A stretch of 50,343 nucleotides of DNA from contig QHUS01000068.1 in NCBI GenBank assembly GCA_003222035.1, positions 1-50,343 of the forward strand, read 5' to 3'. The notes under the pieces are model-generated. The model was not told the DNA's origin. It did no database searches and saw only the letters and a program-made list of their open reading frames with translations. Both the position numbers and the translations under genes were made by a program. Origin of the DNA: Gemmatimonadota bacterium. GTDB taxonomy: Bacteria > Gemmatimonadota > Gemmatimonadetes > Gemmatimonadales > GWC2-71-9. Shown in pieces: positions 25,128-31,843 of the stretch; positions within the stretch are counted from its first letter, which is position 1, and the number at the start of each line of letters is the position of its first letter.

Positions 25128-25196
25128 GGTGTCGGGTGTCAGGTGCCAGGTGTCAGGCCTGGCTGATCTGACACCCGACACCTGACACCCGACACC
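25128..25196. repeat. Heptamer hairpin element, GGTGTCR type
   Basis: Left arm 25128-25156 is four 7-nt units (GGTGTCG, GGTGTCA, GGTGCCA, GGTGTCA) plus G. An 11-nt loop follows (25157-25167), then right arm 25168-25196, complementary at 27 of 29 positions. It fills the gap between the PBP stop and the amidohydrolase ATG, ending two bases before that ATG. Layout is as in the AACGCGG elements although the unit differs. Confidence 0.85.
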
Positions 25197-25198
25197 TG

Positions 25199-26389
25199 AT
25201 GTTACGCATCCGCGCGGGCTCGGTCCATCCCGTCACGGCGCCGCCCATCGAGGACGGCGCCGTTCTCGTTGACGACCGCGGCATCATCGCCGCTGTTGGT
25301 CCCGCAGCGCTGGTCCCGGCGCCGTCCGGCGCGCGCGCGCTCGAGTTTGCCGGCGCGAGCCTCGTCCCCGGACTCGTCAACACGCACACCCACCTCGAGC
25401 TGACACACCTCGCGGGCAAGAACACCCAGCCCGCGTTCGCCGACTGGATCCGCACGATCCGCGCGCTCAAGGATGCCACCACCCCCGACGGATTCGCGCG
25501 CTCCGCGGAGCACGGTCTCCGTGCTGCGTGGGCGGCCGGCGTCACGTGCGTCGCGGACACCGGAAGCACGGGCGCACCGCTCGAGGCCCTGGCGCGGCTC
25601 GGCGGCCGGGGCATCTACTATCAAGAGGTGTTCGGTCCCGATCCAGCGAAGTGTGGTGCCAGCATCGGGGAGTTGCAGCAGGCTGTCGCTCGCCTGGGTC
25701 CCTTAGTCGCTTCGCACCTGCGCCTGGGTGTTTCTCCCCACGCGCCCTACACGGTGAGCGAGCCCCTGTACCGCGCGGTGGGCGAGTTCGCGCGCCGTGA
25801 GCGGCTCCCCGTGGCGGTCCACCTCGCCGAGTCGCGGGCGGAGAGCGAGTTCGTCCGCGAGGGCTCGGGCCCGTTTGCCGAAGCGTTGCGCGCCCGTGGC
25901 ATTGCGGTGCAGGCACACCACTGCTCGCCGGTCCAGTATCTCGTGCGACTTGGCGTCGTGGGGTCTGGCAACGGTCTCGCCATTCACTGCGTTCAGGTGG
26001 ACGGGACGGACATCGAGTCCCTCCGTGAGGCGGGGGTGGCGGTAGCCCACTGCCCGCGCTCGAACCGGGCTCACGGGCACGGCACCGCGCCCCTCGCCGC
26101 CCTGCGGCGGGCCGGTCTCCGAGTGGGCCTCGGAACCGACTCCGTGGTGAGCGTGGGAGACTCGACCCTTTGGGCCGAGGCGGCCGCCGCAGGGCTCGAG
26201 GGCGAGGAGGCGCTCCGGATGCTCACGATCGAAGGGGCACGTGCGTTGGGGTTGGAGCGTGAGATCGGCTCGTTGGAAGTCGGGAAGCAAGCGGACCTCG
26301 CGGTGTTTCCCTCCACCATCCTCCACCGCCCTCCACCGCCTTCCTCCGCCCTTCTCACCCTCGTCGCCGGGCGCGTCGTTCACGGCTAG
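25199..26389 (+). CDS. Amidohydrolase-superfamily deaminase/hydrolase
   Basis: A 396-residue TIM-barrel metal hydrolase. The metal-binding H63-x-H65 lies in GLVNTHTHLELTHL, a further His in HLAESRAESEF, another in AIHCVQVDG and the catalytic Asp in GTDSVVSVGDS. This layout fits the ATZ/TRZ-SAH deaminase group; the HTHLEL start and the WIRTIRAL segment also recall aminofutalosine deaminases of menaquinone synthesis, which I cannot confirm. The ATG at 25199 touches a strong hairpin element and has no ribosome-binding site. A C-terminal Pro-rich stretch (26311-26350) is encoded by a CCTCCACCGC-type short repeat and may be a slipped insertion. Confidence 0.85.
   Translation: MLRIRAGSVHPVTAPPIEDGAVLVDDRGIIAAVGPAALVPAPSGARALEFAGASLVPGLVNTHTHLELTHLAGKNTQPAFADWIRTIRALKDATTPDGFARSAEHGLRAAWAAGVTCVADTGSTGAPLEALARLGGRGIYYQEVFGPDPAKCGASIGELQQAVARLGPLVASHLRLGVSPHAPYTVSEPLYRAVGEFARRERLPVAVHLAESRAESEFVREGSGPFAEALRARGIAVQAHHCSPVQYLVRLGVVGSGNGLAIHCVQVDGTDIESLREAGVAVAHCPRSNRAHGHGTAPLAALRRAGLRVGLGTDSVVSVGDSTLWAEAAAAGLEGEEALRMLTIEGARALGLEREIGSLEVGKQADLAVFPSTILHRPPPPSSALLTLVAGRVVHG
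26311..26350 (+). repeat. CCTCCACCGC-type short repeat inside the amidohydrolase gene
   Basis: Four imperfect 10-nt units of the type CCTCCACCGC. They encode the HRPPPP stretch near the C-terminus of the amidohydrolase, outside the barrel. The reading frame is kept. Confidence 0.55.
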
Positions 26390-26392
26390 ATT
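26387..26392 (+). promoter_or_regulatory. Possible leaderless -10 box of argR
   Basis: TAGATT overlaps the amidohydrolase stop codon and is followed after eight bases by the argR ATG. No good -35 is visible, so the call is weak. Confidence 0.25.
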
Positions 26393-26400
26393 CTGGCCCC

Positions 26401-26859
26401 ATGAAAACCCAGCGGCACGCGGCCATCCTGAAGATCGTCCGCTCGGAGACCGTGGCGAGCCAGGAGCAGCTGCGAGAGCTGCTCAAGGCCGAGGGGTTCG
26501 ACGTGACCCAGGCGACGTTGTCGCGCGACATCCGCGAGCTGGGGCTCGCCAAAGTGGCCGCGCCGGATGGCGGCTCGCATTACGCGCCGCCGCTCGAGAC
26601 GGGAGCGGCCATTCGGCCGCACCTGGACCAGCTGTTGCCCACCGTCCTGGTCTCGATGGATGGCGTCGGGCCGCTGCTCGTGGTAAAGACGCCCGCCGGC
26701 GGCGCGCAGGGGCTCGGTCTCGCCCTGGATGCCGCCGCATGGACCGAGATCATCGGCACGATCGCGGGTGACGACGCGGTGCTCGTCATCACCCGGAGCG
26801 AGCGCGCTCGCCGCGCCGTTCAGACCCGCCTCAAGGAGCTCGCCGGACTTCCAGCATGA
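26401..26859 (+). CDS. argR: Arginine repressor ArgR
   Basis: Arginine-sensing transcription factor, 152 residues as usual for the family. The N-terminal winged helix includes RHAAILKIVRSE and the recognition segment VTQATLSRDIRELGL (residues 36-50). The C-terminal oligomerisation and arginine-binding domain has VVKTPAGGAQGLGLALD and the acidic GTIAGDDAVLVI motif (residues 119-130). It is known to form hexamers that bind paired 18-bp ARG boxes. A fitting palindrome overlaps the argG promoter 15.6 kb away. No such palindrome was seen upstream of argR itself, so autoregulation is not evident. Confidence 0.95.
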   Translation: MKTQRHAAILKIVRSETVASQEQLRELLKAEGFDVTQATLSRDIRELGLAKVAAPDGGSHYAPPLETGAAIRPHLDQLLPTVLVSMDGVGPLLVVKTPAGGAQGLGLALDAAAWTEIIGTIAGDDAVLVITRSERARRAVQTRLKELAGLPA

Positions 26860-26875
26860 CATCAAGGAGACTCTC

Positions 26876-27511
26876 ATGATGAATCGAACGGCCGTGACGG
26901 TGGTGGTGTGTTGCCTGGCAGGGGTGCTGGTACCGCTGCACGGACAGGGCCCGCTCAACGGCCTGACGCCCGCGGAGAAGTCGGCAGGGTGGCGGCTCCT
27001 GTTCGACGGCACGACGACCCAGGGGTGGCGCGGTTACAAACAGGACTCCGTGCCGCCGGGCTGGCAGGTCGTAGACGGCGCGCTGACACGGATGGAGTCC
27101 GCCTCCGACATCATCACGCGCGACAAGTTCAAGAATTTCGAGCTGACCCTCGAATGGAACATCGCTCCCGCGGGCAACAGCGGAATTTTCTATCGGGGCA
27201 GCGAGGACGACGACGCCATCTATTGGAATGCGCCGGAAATGCAGGTGTTGGACGACGCGGGGCACCCGGACGGCAAGTCGCGCCTTACAGCGGCCGGCGC
27301 CGCGTACGATATGTATCCCTCGCCGGCCGGAGTCGTGAAACCGGCCGGCCAATGGAATCAGGCGCGGCTCGTGGTGAAGGGGAATCACGTGGAGCATTGG
27401 CTGAACGGCGTGAAGGTGCACTACGGGCGCAACACCACCGGCTACATCGGCCTCCAGGACCACGGCGATCACGTAGCCTACCGCAACATCAAGATCCGAG
27501 TACTGCCGTGA
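26876..27511 (+). CDS. DUF1080 (3-keto-disaccharide hydrolase family) protein 1
   Basis: A 211-residue exported protein with a cleavable signal peptide (about 1-24, MMNRTAVTVVVCCLAGVLVPL) and a concanavalin-like DUF1080 domain. Family motifs are LLFDGTTTQGWRGY, FELTLEWNIAPAGNSGIFYR, PEMQVLDDAGH, and the end YIGLQDHGDHVAYRNIKIR. Characterised relatives act on 3-keto-glycosides. An AAGGAGA ribosome site lies five bases before the ATG at 26876, so this start is well supported. The stop overlaps the GTG of the MFS gene as GTGA, which suggests joint catabolism and uptake. Confidence 0.9.
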   Translation: MMNRTAVTVVVCCLAGVLVPLHGQGPLNGLTPAEKSAGWRLLFDGTTTQGWRGYKQDSVPPGWQVVDGALTRMESASDIITRDKFKNFELTLEWNIAPAGNSGIFYRGSEDDDAIYWNAPEMQVLDDAGHPDGKSRLTAAGAAYDMYPSPAGVVKPAGQWNQARLVVKGNHVEHWLNGVKVHYGRNTTGYIGLQDHGDHVAYRNIKIRVLP

Positions 27512-28743
27512 GCGTCCGCACCAGGCTGTCGACGATGATGTTCCTCCAGTTCTTCATCTGGGGCGCCTGGTATACGACGATCGCGGTGTACATGACCCAC
27601 CACGGGATGGAGACGCTGACGCACTGGCCGTACACGGTGAACCCTATCGCGGCGATCGTGGCGCCGTTTTTCCTTGGGCTCGTTGCCGATCGCTACTTCG
27701 CGACGGAGAAAGTGCTCGGGGTGCTCCACCTGCTGGGCGGCGTGGTGATGTTCCTCGTGCCTCAGGCCACCGGAGCGCCTGCGGCGTTCATCCTGCTGTT
27801 GTTGCTGTACAACCTGTGCTACATGCCGACGCTCGGTCTCGCGAACAGCCTGGCGTTCCACCACATCCAGTCCCAGGAGCGGCAGTTTCCGCTCATCCGG
27901 GTGTTCGGGACCCTGGGCTGGATCGTCGCCGGGCTCTTCATTAGTTGGGTACTCGGTCCGCTGATCGGAGCCGTCCCGGAACAGACGCCGCTTCCCATTT
28001 ATACGACTGCCACCGCGAGCGTACTCCTGGGGCTCTTCAGCTTCTCACTCCCGCATACGCCCCCGCCAGGGGTTGGGCAGCGCGTCTCGCTGCGCAGCAT
28101 CGTGGGCCTCGACGCCCTGACCCAGCTCGGTGATCGCGCGTTCTCCGTTTTCATTGTCGCATCGCTCCTGTTGTGCATTCCGCTCGCGGCCTACTACAAC
28201 TTCACCCAGATCTTCCTGGGCGATGCCGGCGTCACGCGAATCGCGGCCACGCAGTCCTTCGGCCAGATGTCCGAGGTCGTCTTCATGCTGCTGATGCCGC
28301 TGATGTTCGCTAGGCTGGGCGTGAAACGGATGCTGATGGTGGGCATGGCCGCCTGGGTCCTGCGCTACGCGCTGTTTGCGATCGCGGCGCCCAACGCGAT
28401 GTTTTCCCTCATCCTCATCGGCATCCTGCTCCACGGCGTCTGCTACGACTTCTTCTTCGTGACCGGTCAGATCTACGTGGACAAGAAGTCCACGCCGGCT
28501 GTCCGCGGGCAGGCGCAGGGATTCCTGGTGCTGGTCACGTACGGCATCGGGATGCTCATCGGTGCCCAGGTGGCCGGGAACGTGTACAACCGGCTGCTCG
28601 GAGGCGCGGCGGCGATGACCCTCGAGCGGTGGCCCAGCTTCTGGGTGCTGCCCGCCGGGTTCGCGGCGGTCGTGCTGGTCTTGTTCGCCCTGCTGTTTCG
28701 CCCGGGTGTCGCGCGCGCGCGGGAGTCCGTGGCCGCCGACTAA
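27508..28743 (+). CDS. MFS transporter of the nucleoside:H+ symporter type
   Basis: A 411-residue inner-membrane carrier with about twelve hydrophobic helices. It opens SVRTRLSTMMFLQFFIWGAWYTTIAVYM, typical of the NHS (NupG-like) branch of the major facilitator superfamily, and has an LGLVADRYFATEK loop between helices 2 and 3. The start is GTG at 27508, overlapping the DUF1080 stop; an ATG at 27535 is possible but would trim the start of helix 1. In many soil and aquatic bacteria carriers of this branch sit beside DUF1080 and Gfo/Idh genes, so a sugar or nucleoside is the likely substrate. Confidence 0.88.
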   Translation: MSVRTRLSTMMFLQFFIWGAWYTTIAVYMTHHGMETLTHWPYTVNPIAAIVAPFFLGLVADRYFATEKVLGVLHLLGGVVMFLVPQATGAPAAFILLLLLYNLCYMPTLGLANSLAFHHIQSQERQFPLIRVFGTLGWIVAGLFISWVLGPLIGAVPEQTPLPIYTTATASVLLGLFSFSLPHTPPPGVGQRVSLRSIVGLDALTQLGDRAFSVFIVASLLLCIPLAAYYNFTQIFLGDAGVTRIAATQSFGQMSEVVFMLLMPLMFARLGVKRMLMVGMAAWVLRYALFAIAAPNAMFSLILIGILLHGVCYDFFFVTGQIYVDKKSTPAVRGQAQGFLVLVTYGIGMLIGAQVAGNVYNRLLGGAAAMTLERWPSFWVLPAGFAAVVLVLFALLFRPGVARARESVAAD

Positions 28744-28755
28744 GGAGGTCGTATC

Positions 28756-29995
28756 ATGGCACGCAAACGCATCTCGCGGCGGAAGTTCGTCGGTGACGTG
28801 AGCGCCGGCGTCGCCTTCACGATCGTGCCGCGGCACGTGCTGGGCCGGGGGTACCGCGCGCCCAGCGACACCGTCAACGTCGCCTGTATCGGCGTAGGCG
28901 GCATGGGGGCGAACGACGTAAAGGGCGTCGCGAAAGCCGGCGCGAACATCTACGCGCTCTGCGACGTTGACGAGCGGCAGGGAGCGGCGTCGTTCACGGC
29001 GTTTCCGAAGGCAAAACGCTTCAAGGACTTTCGGGTGATGCTCGAGCAGGAGGCCAAGCACATCGACGCCGTCACCGTCTCGACGCCCGATCACACGCAC
29101 ACCGTGGCCGGCATGATGGCGATGAAGCTGGGCAAACACACCCGCATCCAGAAGCCGCTGGCCCGTACGGTCTGGGAAGTGCGGCAGCTGGTCCAGGCCG
29201 CCAAGAAGTACAAGGTCGCGACGCAGATGGGCAACCAGGGACACGCCGAGGAGGGGACGCGCCAGATCCGCGAATGGGTCGAAGCCGGCGCCATCGGGAC
29301 CGTGCGCGAGATCCAGCTGTGGACCAACCGGCCGATCTGGCCGCAGGCGCTCGACCGGCCACTCGACGAGTACTTCACGCCGTCCTGGCTCGATTGGGAG
29401 TTGTGGCTCGGTCCGGCGCCGGCGCGACCGTACCACCCCGCGTACGCCCCGTTCAAGTGGCGCGGTTGGTGGGACTACCAAACTGTACAGTGAAAGCGCG
29501 CCCGCGGTCTCCCGCCTCACGTATTACTTCGGGTCGAAGGGCGACCGTCCCCAGATCAAGGTGGTGTGGCGTGACGGAAGCCTGTTCCCCTGGCGCCCCA
29601 AGGAGGTTACGGATCCCGCCGCCTGGCCGTTCGATACAAGCGGGCAGATGTGGGTCGGAGACGACGGGAAGCTCGTGGCCGGCATCTATGGCGAGAACCC
29701 CAGGGTGCTGGATGAGGCCCGCCAGGCCGAGCTCACGGCGCACCCGCCCAAGCAGAAATACCCGCGCACGGAGGGCGTGTACGCCGAATGGCTCGGGGCG
29801 TGTAAGGGTGGCGCGCCGGCGGGCTCGAATTTCGCCGATCACGCCGGCCCGCTGACGGAAATGGTGCTGCTCGGCAACCTCGCGGTACGGACAGGCCAGG
29901 TTCTCGACATCAACGGCCAGACCGGCGAGATCGCGAACGCGAGCATCCCCGCCGAGTACACGCGGCCGGAATACCGCGCGGGGTGGAGCGTCTAA
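28756..29995 (+). pseudogene. Gfo/Idh/MocA oxidoreductase broken by an internal deletion
   Basis: The 5' part (28756-29493) encodes a Tat signal ([12 protein letters not shown]), the NAD-binding [20 protein letters not shown] and the conserved EKP-type region (here IQKPLARTV), up to [11 protein letters not shown]. It then goes out of frame and stops at TGA 29491-29493. The 3' part (from about 29483, in the next frame, to TAA 29993-29995) resumes with [14 protein letters not shown] and runs to the normal C-terminus. Against family members about 30-36 residues are missing at the junction, including the conserved G-x3-DMGCH loop. The start has a strong AAGGAGG site at seven bases. This is a pseudogene, or an assembly error in the MAG-like sequence. 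Confidence 0.8.
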
Positions 29996-30021
29996 CCACT
30001 CGGGGCGAGGGACCTTCGTCG

Positions 30022-30072
30022 TAGATTCCCGTTATGAACGCGCGTGGAGCAGGACGATGTTCGCGGGCTTGA
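30022..30072 (+). other. Possible leaderless mini-ORF overlapping the CcdA start
   Basis: TAGATT (30022-30027) is followed six bases later by an ATG at 30034 that opens a 12-codon frame (MNARGAGRCSRA, stop 30070-30072). This frame overlaps the CcdA ATG at 30057 in another frame. The GGAGCAGGA in it could be the ribosome site of CcdA. It may couple translation of the redox genes, or be chance. Confidence 0.3.
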
Positions 30073-30761
30073 GCGAGACGCTCAGTCACAGCCCTTTACT
30101 GGCTCTTGCGACGCTGTTCGGCGCGGGACTCGTCACGAGTCTCACGCCGTGCATCTACCCGATGATTCCGATCACCGCCGGCATTCTGTCGGGTGTGAGC
30201 GCCGGCGGCATGTCGCGCCGGCGTACCGCGCAGCTCACGCTCACGTACGCCGCGGGCCTCGCGCTGTTCTACGCGCTCCTCGGGCTGCTCGCGGGGTTGA
30301 CCGGATCGCTCTTCGGCACCGTCAGCGCAAATCCCTGGGCGCGGTTCGCGATCGGCAACCTGCTGCTGGTGTTCGGTCTGGCCATGCTGGACGTCATCCC
30401 GGTCGCGGCGCCACAGCGATTGCTCCAATGGGCGGGTGGTCTCACGGGCGGCTCGTACCCGGCGGTGTTTCTGCTCGGCGCCACGTCGGGGATCGTCGCG
30501 GCCCCGTGCGGCGCGCCGGCCTTCGCCGCGGTGCTCACCTGGGTGGCCGCCACCCGCAGCGCCGTCCTGGGGTTCGTCTATCTCTTCGTCTTTTCGCTTG
30601 GAATGACAGCGTTGCTCGTCGCCGTCGGGCTGTCCTCGGGCGCGCTGGCGGCGCTGCCGCGAGCGGGTGCGTGGATGGTGTCGATCAAGAAGGCCGCGGG
30701 GGTGACCCTGCTCGGCATGGCGGAGTACTACTTCATCACCATGGGACAGGTCCTCGGATGA
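30057..30761 (+). CDS. CcdA/DsbD-type transmembrane thiol-disulfide reductant carrier
   Basis: A 234-residue inner-membrane protein with six helices that passes electrons from cytoplasmic thioredoxin to the periplasm. The redox cysteines are in the expected helices: C32 in SLTPCIYPMIP and C151 in VAAPCGAPAF, each followed by the usual prolines. It has no periplasmic DsbD domains, so it is the short CcdA form. The stop overlaps the ATG of a thioredoxin-like partner (ATGA), and a predicted exported selenoperoxiredoxin is convergent 1 kb downstream. Confidence 0.93.
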   Translation: MFAGLSETLSHSPLLALATLFGAGLVTSLTPCIYPMIPITAGILSGVSAGGMSRRRTAQLTLTYAAGLALFYALLGLLAGLTGSLFGTVSANPWARFAIGNLLLVFGLAMLDVIPVAAPQRLLQWAGGLTGGSYPAVFLLGATSGIVAAPCGAPAFAAVLTWVAATRSAVLGFVYLFVFSLGMTALLVAVGLSSGALAALPRAGAWMVSIKKAAGVTLLGMAEYYFITMGQVLG

Positions 30762-31252
30762 AAGGGCTCGGACTGCTCGCGGTACTCGCGGTTGCTATGC
30801 CGCCGTGGCTGGGGGCGCAGGATATCGGCCTCGCGGTGGGCACCAAGGCCCCGGGGGTCGTCGTCGACGATCTCGACGGGAAGCCGGTCGACCTGGGACG
30901 CTATGTCGGGAAGCAGCCGATGCTGCTCGAGTTCTGGGCCACCTGGTGCCCGCTGTGCAAGGCCCTGGAGCCCACGCTCAAGGCGGCGCACGAGCGCTAC
31001 GGCGGCACCGTGCAGTTCGTGGCGATCGGCGTCGGCGTGAACGAAACGCCGGCATCGATCCGCCGCCATCTGGCGGACCACCCGCTGCCCTTCCCGGTGC
31101 TCTTCGACACGCGTGGCGCCGCGGTGCGCGCCTATCAGGCACCTACGACCTCGTACATCGTCGTGCTCGACGGCGCCGGGAAGGTCACCTATACCGGCGC
31201 CGGTGCGGAGCAGGATGTCGTCGCCGCGCTGCGCGGCGTGGTGGGGAATTGA
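30758..31252 (+). CDS. Exported TlpA/ResA-like thioredoxin
   Basis: A 164-residue thioredoxin-fold protein with a signal peptide (about 1-20, MKGLGLLAVLAVAMPPWLGA). The active site is W-C64-P-L-C67 in FWATWCPLCKALEP; the cis-Pro lies in the APTTSYIV segment. It should receive electrons from the CcdA encoded directly upstream and pass them to periplasmic targets, classically apocytochrome c, or a peroxiredoxin here. The gene ends three bases from the stop of the convergent selenoperoxiredoxin gene. Confidence 0.93.
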   Translation: MKGLGLLAVLAVAMPPWLGAQDIGLAVGTKAPGVVVDDLDGKPVDLGRYVGKQPMLLEFWATWCPLCKALEPTLKAAHERYGGTVQFVAIGVGVNETPASIRRHLADHPLPFPVLFDTRGAAVRAYQAPTTSYIVVLDGAGKVTYTGAGAEQDVVAALRGVVGN

Positions 31253-31255
31253 GCG

Positions 31256-31843
31256 CTACTCTCCTTCCGCCGGCTTCGGGGTGACGCGATTGATCGCCGC
31301 CCCCAGGTCCTTGTAGGACTGCGGATCGATCTCCCGGAACGGCGCCATCTTGTACGCGACCTTGCCGTCCGGTCCCACCACGAAGAGGTTGCGGACGTCC
31401 ATGCCGTATTTCGGATTGTGAGCGCCGTACGCCTTGCCGATCACGCTGCCGGTGTCGCTCGCAAACAGGAACGGGAACTCGTCGTCGCGGGACCATGCGG
31501 CGAGCGTGTCCACGGGGTCCACGCTGATACCGATGAGCACCACGCCTCGTCCATCGTGAAACAGCTGTGCGTACTGATCACGGTACGCATGCATTTGGAT
31601 CGTTCAGCCCTTGGTTCGCGCCTTGTAGAAGAACGCGAGGACCACCGTTCTCCCCTTGAAATCACTCAGGCGCACCGGGTTCTTGAGCACGCCGAAGCGC
31701 GTCGCGCCGGGCAGCGCGAAATCGGGAGCCTCGGCGCCCACCGCCAGCTCGGGAGCGGGCGGCGTTTGCTGCTGGGCGCGCGCCGCGGGCACGGCGAGCG
31801 CGATGGCCAGCGAGAACGCCAGCCCGATTGCGAGACGCTTCAT
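31256..31843 (-). CDS. Predicted exported selenocysteine peroxiredoxin (in-frame TGA = Sec80)
   Basis: One frame of 196 codons with a single internal TGA at 31606-31604 (codon 80). Before it come a signal peptide (about 1-23, ending AARA) and the redoxin entry VGAEAPDFALPG ... FKGRTVVLAFFYKARTKG. After it the same frame continues TIQMHAYRDQYAQLF, GVVLIGISVDP, FPFLFASDT, LFVVGPDGKVAYK to the normal end. In AhpC/TSA-BCP relatives this place is the peroxidatic Cys of the K-G-C-T motif, so TGA replaces TGC exactly there. A SECIS-like hairpin follows (31589-31568). The ATG at 31843 overlaps the GH20 stop (ATGA). It should reduce peroxides in the periplasm. The sel machinery is not in the window; a TGC-to-TGA error is the alternative. 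Confidence 0.82.
31568..31589 (-). promoter_or_regulatory. Candidate bacterial SECIS hairpin
   Basis: Read on the minus strand, 14 bases after the TGA, TGCGTAC (31589-31583) pairs perfectly with GTACGCA (31574-31568) around the 8-base loop CGTGATCA. The loop carries GU at its second and third positions. Counting the U of UGA as 1, G is position 26, within the range for bacterial SECIS elements (23 in E. coli fdhF as I recall). It is the binding site expected for SelB. Confidence 0.7.

Noticed and set aside
25128..25196. Hairpin after the PBP gene as a simple Rho-independent terminator
   Set aside because: No T-run follows, the arms are built of 7-nt units, and the next gene starts two bases later without another visible promoter.
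29491..29493. TGA in the Gfo/Idh gene as a second selenocysteine codon
   Set aside because: The frame after this TGA has no homology; the real continuation is in another frame with residues missing, so it is a deletion, not recoding.
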